Shown piece after piece: positions 10,451 through 20,155 of a DNA stretch of 34,907 nt. The stretch is from positions 1,205,432-1,240,338 of the forward strand of contig ML976981.1 in NCBI GenBank assembly GCA_010015675.1, given 5' to 3'. A program made the position numbers and the translations under genes. Origin of the DNA: Byssothecium circinans (Eukaryota; Ascomycota; Dothideomycetes; Pleosporales; Massarinaceae). How positions within the stretch are numbered: the stretch's first letter is position 1; each line of letters starts with the position of its first letter. The notes beneath the pieces are model-generated. The model searched no databases. It had not been told where the DNA came from and saw only the letters and a list, made by a program, of their open reading frames with translations.

Positions 10451-11142
10451 AAACCGAATGCCTTTGGGGGATGCAGACAAAGAGGGTGTGCAACACAGGC
10501 ACACAGGGCTCAGGTGGGCGTCAGGCAGTGGTGCGCTTCAATCTACTATAGTAACCATCCCCAGCGGACGCGCCACAGTGCCGGCCGCGGGCTGACGAAT
10601 TGGCCGTGGCCAAGAAGTGAATAGAAGCGCAGCGAAGGGGACCCGATGGGGGGGAGCCAACCAGGGCCAGGCAGCCGCCGCTGTTGCAAGATGCGAGAGT
10701 GTGACTCAAGGACTGACTGGGGAGCGTTGGGCTGAGGGAAGAATAATGTCCACTAGAGAGCATGACGGCCACTGTCTGGAGTTCTGTTCGCGGCGCGGCG
10801 CGGTGGGCGCAGGGGAGGGGCGGCTAAGCGTCATGCCGCCACCGTCGACTTGCCCAAAGCGTCGCATTCACCACAATGACCACATGCACCACCACAACAG
10901 TCCCCATCACTGCGCGGTTCTGATCGCAGCACGCTGTGTGCGGATTCAATGCTTGCGGTAGACGCTCAATGCGCTGCGGACATCCCTCTGCGACCTGGAG
11001 CCGTGCCATTGGCCGCTCGCCAACCTGATCAAGTTGCAGTGACTGGCGGCCGCCAACACGTGTCACGTCTGCCTGGGGGGCCTCCATCAGTGATGTCTAC
11101 CGATGAGCGAGCACTTGATGAATGCCTGGAGGGCGTTGTGCT

Positions 11143-11178
11143 CCAGATGTCTAGATGTTCAGATGTCCAGATGTCCAG
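11143..11178. repeat. Octanucleotide tandem repeat (CCAGATGT)n
   Basis: Four and a half units of an 8-base motif: CCAGATGT, CTAGATGT, TCAGATGT, CCAGATGT, CCAG. It is non-coding by context. Confidence 0.8.
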
Positions 11179-11217
11179 CCTGCGGTACCGGTGGAGCAGT
11201 CACCGCCTCCGTCATCT

Positions 11218-11244
11218 GCCAGTGCCAGTGCCAGTGCCAGTGCC
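11218..11244. repeat. Hexanucleotide tandem repeat (GCCAGT)n
   Basis: Four perfect units of GCCAGT plus a partial unit, only about 40 bases from the octanucleotide repeat. Confidence 0.85.
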
Positions 11245-13765
11245 ATAGCCTGATCGCTCGAGAAGAGCCTGACCGCTGCCGTTCCCAGTCCACATTCCAC
11301 TGGACAATCCACTCTCCGGTGCCCGACCTGCCAGATCCCGCCGGCGAGCTGCATTATGCGTGTTTTCCCTCGACTTGCCTCAGCTCCCGCCGTCGACAGC
11401 GGACATTAGCGGACTTGATGCCGCGCTACCGTGTTACTGCACTCTGAGTACGGGATTACAGATTACAGCACTCGTACCGAAATAGCCGCCGCGCCCACGC
11501 CTCATTCGTCCGCTGATCAATTGGGTCCCGTAATGAGACCTCTGACCAGACGTCGGCGTATGGTCATCGTCACCAGCCACGCGGCTGTCAGGTCAGGCTC
11601 CGTTCATTATTCAAGACGCAGGGCGAGTAAAACCAGGCTGCAAGTCTCTGCCGCACTCGCTTGTCGCTTTCCCTTCCCAATTGCCAATTGCCATCTGACG
11701 CGTTCGGTGAGCGCACCACTACCTGATCTAGCATGTGACAGATGTCTCAGGTGGACACCGCGAGCGAGACACCCATCCACCATCCCCCCCACGGCTGCTA
11801 AACCTCGCCGGTATTGCTTGTCCTGGATGAGCAGCTGAGTGCCTCACGAGATTGGCCGTCACACCATCTTCCCGGAGTCGTATTTCCAAGACTGTTGAGG
11901 GAGGGTCACGCTTACGACGACTGCGACCGCGATTATTGCGATGGCAAGGGCCATGGCGGGGTGTGTCTTATCGTTATCGCGGCCGGCTTATCGATAGATT
12001 GCCGCTCGCTCCACGCGACATGGGGGACGCGACAACAAGGACTCAACAATCTACTTTCGACCCCACAAAATGTAGTGCAAACATTGAACATCTATTTCCA
12101 AGGCATGCAGCGCTTAGAGGCATTGTCCAAAGCCGACCCATGCCGCAGTACGCGGTGAGGACTTGTCGTCTTCTCGCGGACGGGCTGTATCCCCGCGTGC
12201 CCCTCCTCCGCTCCATCGCTCACTACTCCTCTTCCTTCATGCTCGACAGTCCGTCGGGCACCATCGTCGATCGGCTACCGTCCTGCGATTTAGGCCTAAG
12301 CTGAGAAATGGCATCAACACACGCCGTACTTGCAGTTGTCATGAGACCAGTGCATACAGTAATCTCGTCGATTGTCCGTTTGGACGGCGACCCCCGCCAT
12401 CATGCGCGACACCTCTGGTCTGCGTTTCCCGGCCCGCACCAATTCACCACCCCGATAGGCCAATGCCGCTGGCGTTTGCTGCCCTGACTTGCAGGGGCAA
12501 CATGCCGGCGACCATCACAAGTCCCTGCAGCTGCCACGCTTCCAGCCTGTTGTCCAACACTGCTCCTGAAAGCCTTGTTCGAGACCGACAGAGTAATATG
12601 AAGCGGTCCTTCATTTCTGCTCCATCCACCATTCACCGTCTTGTCAAGGCTGACGGCGCCCTGTGTTAGATTGCCACATATCTTAATGTCCCTTCTGTTC
12701 GCCCTGCGAAAGCAGTGCCGGCGCCAGTGGGGCCATCGAATTGACTATCAGTTCGGTCACCGGAAATCTGACTGCAGATGCGCAATTGAATGCAAGCAGT
12801 GGTACGGTCAGTGTCAATCTGGTCTTATGACGACAGCGTAGGACCTCTCCACGATCCCATGCCTAGTGATCAATTGGAACCATTTCCTGTTTCTTCACAC
12901 TTTATGCCTCACAGGAAGGCGCTAGCATAGTCACCTCTTCAATTGCGCAGAGATAGAGTGAACATTTGAGGGGGATATCTGTGCAGTTCGCTCCCTCCCG
13001 CAGTTCAGCCCCAGATCGTAAACCGTAAACGTGGTCCACACATCAGCCAGACTCTATGATTACCCCGTATTCGAACACGCGCTTTTCAGAGCCACGGATT
13101 TGACGTGCAGGCTAAAGAAGCCTTTGGTAGCCTTGAACCTTTCCCAGGTTGCCCCAAGTCTTGTCAGCGCCATCACGCATCCAAAATCATCCGAACGACA
13201 AATCCCCAACAACCATCGTGTCATCCATAATTTCCCCATAGCTGTCATACAACAGGTGTTTCTGCTGATTCCGGATCCGATCCGGTTCCCCAAGCCACGT
13301 GCCCGCAGCCCAAGCATCAATGATGCACTAAAGTCTTAAGACATACAAACAATGACCCTCACCAAAAATCCTACACATACGAATGCAGACCGTCGTGCTG
13401 CACCAACTCTTTTTTCTTTTTTTTACAACAGTCAACTGGAGTCCGGATAGCTTCTGCGAGGCAATTGAAGCTAGGCATATACAGCGCGTGGTTGTTGTGT
13501 GGTCGCGGCGAAACCCTACGGTACTCACCCCTCACCCACGCCCCAAGGTTACGACTTTAGTAAGGGAATATGTAACTACTAACTTTATCAATGCTGTGCT
13601 TCCATTCTTAAATGCAACGAAGGTCTTTTAAAAAGGGGTTTAAATTATTATAGTCTTCTTTGGAACTATTGCTTACCATCTATTTAGCATGAGCACATAA
13701 GCATCGTGGCTTGCTGTTCTCGGTATTGAATCTAACTTACACCCCAAGTAGTCTCCTGGCGATCC

Positions 13766-15554
13766 TTAGCTACTACGATGGCTCTCTGCCCACTCTCCAA
13801 CGATTCCTTTGTAATCTTCAGGGCCGTATGGATGCGTCCAATGCGCCCACAGACTCTTCTTCCTCCGACTCTCGACGCCGAGATCATGCAATAGCATATC
13901 CACATACGGTATGGCATCGAACACGAAATCCGGCAAGCGATCGCCATAGCCGAGGGGGTACCGCCATTTGACGAAGCGCGAATGCAATACGGCTTCCCAG
14001 CGGGCCTCGTCTGGTGGGAGAAGACGGTCAAGCTTGCCGTCGAAATAGGCAGAAATCCAGAGTGCTTGCGCCTGGGCGCAGACGACGGTGGAGATGGTGG
14101 TGGTCATGCCGGCGAAGGCAATGTTCCTCTTCGCGAGGCTCGACGGAGGGACGATGAAGCGGTAGAGGCGGAAGGGTTGGTTTGGAGCAGTGCTGTCCGT
14201 CTGTTCGGCCTTGGTTATGTTGGGTTGGTCCTTGAGGCGTGGGAGCTTCGCGAGAATGACGGAGTCTGCTTTCTCGACGAGAGGGTCTTGCTTGGCGGAG
14301 TGGTGCGGCATGCCGAGGTCAGCGAGACAGTCTGGCGGGGAGAAGTTGATGGGTGGACGGGCTTTCCAGCCCGTCGCACATAGAAGCGCATCAGCCTTGA
14401 TCGCTTCGCCGGTCGTGAGGTGGATTGTGTGGTCGGACAGGTTGGCGATGTCGCCCACATGGACGCGGATGGTACCATTGCGGACCAGGTCAAAGAAGTC
14501 GGTTGGATAATTGAGGATGCCGAGTCCGCTGCCGACCCAGAAAGCCGGATGCCAGGGCTTCAGCTTCTTCATCTCGGGGTGTTGATCGAAGCCGACCAGG
14601 GACAGCACGTCGCCGCCAAGGATGGCCCAGAAGGCATCTGTCATCTTTCGTCCGAGCCAGGTCCCATGATAGAAGCTTCGAATGCGTCCGTAGCCATCCT
14701 CGTCGCCCCAGATGCAGGGGCTGAACCATTGCAGAAAGCGGACATTGACCAGCTTCTCTAGCAGTTTCTTCAACGGTGTCACGTAGGCTGGCGACATCCA
14801 CACAGGCCCGCGCCCGCTCTGGCGGATGATCATATCGACGGTGACGCCAGCGGTAGCGTAGGCATAGGCGACATCCCACGCGCTCTTTGCACCCCCGAGC
14901 ACGGCCACCTGCTTTGTTGTGCGCACGGAATCGGCGTGAGCAGCAAAGTCTTTGACATGGAAGATTGGGGCGCCAAAGTCGTCGCGGCCCGCCAGCGCCG
15001 GCAGGTTGGGGTCAGAAGTCAGGCCGGTGGCGATGATCACCTTCTTTGCCTGGAGTCGCGAACGACTACCCGTCTCGGTGTTGGTGACGCTGAGCGCCCA
15101 TAGGCCGCTCTCCGCATTCTCCTCGGCGGCGTCTACGCGTGTGTTGAAACGGATGCGGGGGTAGACACCAAAGTGCTGGGCGTACGCGGTCAAGTATCGG
15201 TGCAGGACAGCGCCTGGAATGTGTTCGCCTCGGGAGACTTCGAACACAGCCGGGTCCATGGGGAAGTCGCTGTACTCATAGCTGCCCAGCACGTTGTTGG
15301 ACCGTAAGCCGGGGTACAGACGCTCGCGACTCCAGACCCCGCCTGCGCTGGGCGCGGCTTCAAGGACGGCGATATCGTCGTGGGGATGGAGTTCGAGATA
15401 GGTTTTGGCGGCCGCGAGGCCATACCAGCCTGGCACATCGGTCAGTCGCGGTTCCAAAGGTCAATGCATGCATGCTGTGGACAGACAGGGAGGAGAGGGA
15501 ATAGGAGGAGGAAGACGTACCGGCGCCGACCACTACCACATCGAATTCCTCCAT
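13766..15554 (-). CDS. FAD-dependent monooxygenase, flavin-containing monooxygenase (FMO) type
   Basis: The gene has two exons, 15554-15521 and 15429-13766 (intron 91 nt, GTACGT...CCAG), and encodes 565 residues. The intron splits the FAD-binding motif: joining gives DVVVVGAGWYG, with GxGxxG at 10-15. Further signs are the FMO-like IFHVKDF (about 167-173), the ATG-type motif IIATG (143-147) and a second nucleotide-binding turn LGGAKSAWD (about 189-197) for NADPH. Such enzymes insert one oxygen into soft nucleophiles or carry out Baeyer-Villiger-type reactions; here the substrate is unknown. It is divergently paired with the rhodopsin-domain gene across 702 bases and lies within 7 kb of a P450, which suggests a role in a secondary-metabolite pathway (inference). 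No damage to the reading frame is seen. Using the downstream ATG at 15457 would lose the FAD motif, so ATG 15554 is preferred. Confidence 0.9.
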
Positions 15555-16256
15555 GCTTCAGGAGGAGGGGAGAGGCGAGCACTAGCGATTGAGGACAATC
15601 GCGGCGGAAGATTATCGTGCAACGTCCTTCCTGTCAAGACGGACGGGGCAAGCTGGGATAGTGACTCGTACCCGAGACAAAATGCTTGAATCTTAAGACG
15701 AATCCTAGAATTTTAGCTATCTAATTCGTTGATAAACCAAGTTTAATTCATGGCGCATCCGAGATCCCAACGGTCGTGACAGGACGCTGTGCAGCCCGTC
15801 CGGCCCCTCGGCGACGAACACCAACACGAGCCAGTCGTTTTGGGGCTGTTCCGGCTGTGATGTGAACGCGAGGTCTGCATGTACTCGGCGCAAGCCCCAA
15901 ATGCAGCTTATGAAGATACGAATCGGACTTGGTGGACAGTACGTGATCAACCTTAAAAATGCGCCCTCGGGCCAACTTTCTTTGGACGTCTTACCTCCCG
16001 GCTGATCCCCGCGGCCCAACGGTCGCTTCAGTCCGAATCTCACTATGCACTGGGGACTATCTTCAGACTCCGATGCCTGCTCAACTGACTGCCGAGCCTG
16101 CACAACAGACACGATGGGGAACCCCCTAGTGAGTGGAATCCCGGAAATGGAAAGGGTTGCAAAGCATACATTACCGTACAAGAAGAAGCAGATGCTCAGG
16201 CCCATCTTACACCCCGCTGAAAGCAATCCCCTCCAGTTGCCTCCACCCGTCAGATC
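15555..16256. promoter_or_regulatory. Divergent (bidirectional) intergenic promoter region
   Basis: The 702 bases between the start codons of the FAD monooxygenase (-) and the rhodopsin-domain protein (+) must hold both promoters. A 230-codon open frame crosses it on the minus strand (15717-16409), but it overlaps the first exon of the membrane-protein gene and shows no family features. I could not identify a convincing transcription-factor site by eye. Confidence 0.5.
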
Positions 16257-17705
16257 ATGGCGAACGCATTCACCACCGAAGCCTTTACTCTCCTGGGCGT
16301 CGGCATCACCGTTGTCGCCCTCCGCACTGTCGCGCGTGCAACCGTGGTGGGCGTGAAGCACTTTCAATTCGACGATTATCTCATGTGTGTCGCTGCTGTA
16401 TGTGCCCACTTTCGTCTCGTCTCACTGCCTCTGGAATCCCTTTGGATCCACTTGCTCACGTGGGTGGCTGACCAAACCCGCAGGTCATATATTCTCTCGA
16501 GACAGCAACGGCGTACGCTGTGGGTGCGTGGTGGCGTGGCCTGGCCAACAATGGCATGACCGACGCGCAACGAAAGGCTCTTGATCCGAATTCGGAAGAG
16601 TACAGGTTGCGCGAGGGCGGTTCAAAAACGCAGCTCGTCGGCTGGAGCTTGTATACCCTTCTGCTCTGGACGCTGAAGCTCTGCATGTGTCACTTCTACT
16701 CGAGATTGACGTAAGTACTTGTCGGAATCCATATCTACGTGTAGTTGCCCTAACAACATGGTCGCAGTGTCGGACTCCATCACCTCGAGCTTCGGGTCAA
16801 GATTGGCTATGCCGTGATTGCGGCAACCTATATCGCCACAGAGCTATCCATCCTGCTTGGCTGCCACCCCCTGCGCAAGAACTGGCAAATCTACCCCGAC
16901 CCAGGCAGTACGTTACCCCAGAGAGACATGCCATCTTGACTGACATAGGCTTCTAGATCATTGTCAGCCCGCAATCTCCAAGATTGACCTCTACGTCACC
17001 GTAGTGCTGAACGTAACGACCGACATGTACCTCCTATCCATCCCGTTGCCAATGCTCTGGAAGGCCAACCTGGAGAAGAGGCGAAAGATATCCTTGCTCA
17101 TCATCTTCGGCGGCGGCATCTTCGTCATGATGGCCGGCATACTACGGTGCGCGTTGATCATCAAGGACCCCGTCAACGGCGCCCAGGCAGCCGGTAGCTG
17201 GGCATGCCGAGAGACGTTCGTGGCCGTCGTCATCGGCAATCTACCCATGATCTATCCACATTTCATGCGTGGCGTCGAGAAGGCTTTATCCATGTCAGGA
17301 CTGTCCCGATCCGGCCGCTCTTCCCACAACAGCGGCCAGCCTGAAGCCGACTCTCTCCCCCTAAGGTCGAGACTGAGCGCCCCAGCGCGCCGCGGCAAGC
17401 TGCGCAGTGTCAACGCGCTGCCATCGACGTGGAACGAAGAAGGTGACGATGTCGAAGGATGGGAGAGTGAGAGATCGCCGAGTCGCACAAGGACTGCTCT
17501 GCCCCATCCGAGCCCCACGGCTGGGGATACCATTCACAAAGATAACGTCACTGTGGCGAGCCGCAAACTCCAAGGCATTCAGGTGACGCGGGACACGGAA
17601 GTGAGGAATGAAAAGAGAACGGCTACGATTGACGAAGGGCCTCCCGGGCGCATGCCGTACTCGCAAAAGGCGAAGACTGAAGAGCGATGGCAGATCAAGC
17701 CGTGA
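16257..17705 (+). CDS. Fungal rhodopsin-domain integral membrane protein (PF20684-like)
   Basis: Four exons, 16257-16397, 16484-16710, 16768-16907 and 16957-17705, give 418 residues; introns are 86, 57 and 49 nt, all GT...AG and in phase. The protein has about seven hydrophobic segments (first about 9-29) with family marks: FQFDDYLM after helix 1, an NHCQPAISKIDLYVTVVLN segment (170-188), PLPMLWK, ACRETFVAVVIGNLPMIYP (about 252-270). From about 285 the tail is Ser/Arg/Pro-rich, disordered and cytosolic. These SAT4/PTH11-related proteins resemble GPCRs in topology; no CFEM domain is present here. Function is unknown for most members, though they are frequent in secondary-metabolite and pathogenicity contexts. 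The first exon starts soon after an in-frame stop. It is convergent with the downstream hydrolase gene (268 bases apart). Confidence 0.9.
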
Positions 17706-17973
17706 AAACAAAATTTTGGAGGAACAATGTTTGTAAGAGATTGCATGTATGACACAGTTATTTGCGGAGGAAATATCAATGACGAGCTTGGATCTCTGTC
17801 ACATCTCACTACCTTGTCTGAATATAAATTTACCTCAGAGTCTCGCATCAATCTTCTCTCGTTTTAGGCAAGTACAAGCTGAGGTCTACCGTGGGAAAGA
17901 GAAGCAAGCAGTTCTCAGATTCAGTGGTATTCTCGGCGGGGTGCAAGGATCGACGAACCCCATCGTCGTCACA

Positions 17974-19608
17974 TTACAGCCTTGCAAACGAACCTGAAGC
18001 AGGCGTCTTCCTGAATATCTCTGGGTCTGCGAGGTATGGATCATGCCTCCAGGTCAACCTTTCCACCTCGCCGTTGGAGCTGTTTTCGAATCGAAACAGA
18101 TGCCAGTCCTTATACATGAAGCCCCACATCCCCTTGGAACAGGTTTCTTCTTCTCGATCAACCGGAAAGTAGAAGGTATCACCGTCGTAGGGCAACAACG
18201 TGAAACCCGTTTTCCCACGCTGCATGCGCACATCCAAGCCGTCACCGGCAACAGTGACCGATAGCACGAAGTTGTGAATAGCATTGTAGTAGTCGCCCTC
18301 GTAGACAGCGAGAGACTTCGTTGGAGGCACATCCGTCTTCCCCCGGGCGACGACATCTCTAAGCAGCTTGTAATTCTCCAGCGTGATGGTTCTGGCCAGC
18401 TGTGCCATCTTGACGAAATCAACCACGGGCTTCTGCCCTAAAAGGATCGAGAGTGCGAGCTGCGCCGCAAAATCCACCGGATCCATCAGGGGCTGCGAGT
18501 TGGTGAAGGCAATCACGGCGCTTTCGGTCGCAGGGACGAGATACATTGCGCATTGGTGACTGGGGCCAGTGCCAGAATGATGAAATATCTCTGTGCCGGC
18601 AAGATTCGCGCCATACGGTGGGAGTCGTTTCCTCCCCAACGTGTAGTAAAAATTTGGGCTGGCAAAGCTCAGATGGCCAGGGAGTTTTGTGCGGTAGATG
18701 CCCATGCAATATGCGGCGTGTTCGATGCCGGAGCGCTGCGGAGGACCGAAGCCCACCTGGGGCGTGAATACAGCTCTCGTAAGAGGAAAGATCGAGCCAG
18801 GTGTTACATCAACGTTATTGTCGTGTTGATGTTTGTAAGCTGAGAGAAGCGCCTGGAGGAAGGTTATATAGTCGTTAACTGAGCTTCTCGCACCGCCACC
18901 CACGCCAATGCCAGCGTCCACGAGAGCAGGCCCGAAGCTTTCCTTGCGGGCCGCTGTGCCATCCTCGTGGGTGCAATGCGCGTGTGCGACATTAGCATCG
19001 GAGTCTTGGGGACGGTCGAAAGAGCTACGCGTCATGTGTAGAGGCTGGAAGATGTTTTGCTCGATGTAATCGCATAGAGAAGCGCCGGTTACTTCTTTGA
19101 CAACGTCATCTACCAGCGCGTAGTTCCACTGCGAGTACACCCACTGGCCGAATGGTTTGGCAGAGCTTAGGTATGTTGCTGTCAATGTGGTCTCGCTCTT
19201 CTTCATGAGCGCTTCGCCATTCTGGAATCCCCAGAGATTGTTTGCAGGTGTGATTCCCGTGCGGTTGGACAGGAGATCTCGCAAGGTGGATTTGAGCCCG
19301 AGCTCATCTTGACGGATGCGAAAGCCAGGGATATATTCACGTATGGGTAGGTCCCAGTCGAGCGTGCCATCGTGGACGAGTTTGGCAATAGCGGCTGCCG
19401 TGATCAGTTTCGTCAGAGATACGATCCAGTGTATGGTGTCGTCATTTGGTGGTGTTGGCTCATCGGCGAGGCGACAACCGAAATGGGCTGTGTGAATTAG
19501 GGTTCCTTTATGAAGGACGCCTAGGGAGAGACAAGGAGAACCACTGATTTGGAGGATGCGGGTGATTTCTGGTCCGACGGCGTCTAGCTGTTTTTTGAGG
19601 CTGGTCAT
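17974..19608 (-). CDS. Beta-lactamase-like serine hydrolase (class C/S12 fold)
   Basis: This single-exon gene encodes 544 residues. The SxxK catalytic tetrad is SLTK at 64-67. The second motif is YSQWNY at 158-163, where most relatives have YSN; the third is HSGTG at 344-348 (the KTG equivalent). A conserved GVGGGARSSVNDYITFL block lies at about 235-251, and the C-terminal 130 residues (about 415-544) form the beta-rich extension seen in fungal members. There is no signal peptide, so it is probably cytosolic. Fungal proteins of this fold usually act as esterases, acyltransferases (LovD type) or amide hydrolases rather than antibiotic-resistance enzymes. It shares a 547-base divergent promoter region with the P450, so co-regulation is plausible. 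The substrate cannot be inferred. Confidence 0.9.
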   Translation of the reverse strand: MTSLKKQLDAVGPEITRILQISGSPCLSLGVLHKGTLIHTAHFGCRLADEPTPPNDDTIHWIVSLTKLITAAAIAKLVHDGTLDWDLPIREYIPGFRIRQDELGLKSTLRDLLSNRTGITPANNLWGFQNGEALMKKSETTLTATYLSSAKPFGQWVYSQWNYALVDDVVKEVTGASLCDYIEQNIFQPLHMTRSSFDRPQDSDANVAHAHCTHEDGTAARKESFGPALVDAGIGVGGGARSSVNDYITFLQALLSAYKHQHDNNVDVTPGSIFPLTRAVFTPQVGFGPPQRSGIEHAAYCMGIYRTKLPGHLSFASPNFYYTLGRKRLPPYGANLAGTEIFHHSGTGPSHQCAMYLVPATESAVIAFTNSQPLMDPVDFAAQLALSILLGQKPVVDFVKMAQLARTITLENYKLLRDVVARGKTDVPPTKSLAVYEGDYYNAIHNFVLSVTVAGDGLDVRMQRGKTGFTLLPYDGDTFYFPVDREEETCSKGMWGFMYKDWHLFRFENSSNGEVERLTWRHDPYLADPEIFRKTPASGSFARL

Positions 19609-20155
19609 GGCTGTGCAGATTGTTCTGAAGTTGAAGTAGGTGAGTGGTGGATGCTCTGGTTCAGTGTGTTGTTTGTGCGAAGTTCTCGAAAATATTTGCC
19701 GAGGCTATGGGACTTATCTTATTCTATGGCAGTTCCGAGGCATTTTTATGATGGATCGTAATAGGGCGAAAGTGGGAGTTGTGCGGCAGAGCAATATGTT
19801 GGGGAAGGACGAGGTCGAGACTGTGCGGGGGCGTAAGCGCTGCGCCGCAGTATTGCTGGCGCTGGAACGCAACACAACACAGTTCACTATATCACGGAAA
19901 AAGGAGGTTGTCATAATGCGGGGCGTAGGTGCTGTGCCACTGTGCCTCGGTACCCGGGTATGATAGAGAGCAACGGTGTGCAATATGCCAGAGATGGATG
20001 AGAGGGAGACATTATTATGCTCATGCACCGTCGTACGCTGGAACTGGACATATCACTACAATAAGATAAACGCTGGAGACGACGCCTCAAGCACTCCACT
20101 CAATACTTGTCATTTGCCTTGGTACTTTTCATCCGCACTTAGTCTCCAGTACACC
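19609..20155. promoter_or_regulatory. Divergent intergenic promoter region of hydrolase and P450
   Basis: The 547 bases between the start codons of the beta-lactamase-like gene (-) and the P450 (+) contain both promoters. A GATA-containing stretch (AAGATAAACG) lies at about 20062-20071 on the P450 side. No protein-coding evidence is seen. Confidence 0.5.

Larger units (their letters stand above)
9980..13765. other. Long gene-poor region with short tandem repeats
   Basis: About 3.8 kb carries no gene I can support, between the SWIRM gene start and the 3' end of the FAD monooxygenase. It is not AT-rich and shows no RIP, so stop-free frames are common by chance (for example 11852-12304 and 12163-12669 on plus, 9666-10502 on minus); none has a recognisable domain or consistent splice structure. 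It must include the SWIRM promoter (pyrimidine-rich stretch on the minus strand at about 10200-10350). Three separate tandem repeats lie between 10.42 and 11.25 kb. A long non-coding transcript is possible but nothing here proves one. Confidence 0.45.

Noticed and set aside
9666..10502. 278-codon minus-strand frame
   Set aside because: It overlaps the start of the SWIRM gene in another frame and includes the hexamer repeat; no recognisable protein.
11852..12669. Open frames of 150 and 168 codons on the plus strand in the gene-poor region
   Set aside because: Composition is not that of conserved protein, they overlap each other in different frames, and no motif is seen.
15717..16409. 230-codon open frame on the minus strand between FAD monooxygenase and rhodopsin-domain gene
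   Set aside because: It overlaps the first exon of the membrane-protein gene on the other strand, has no domain or splice pattern, and occupies the expected divergent promoter.
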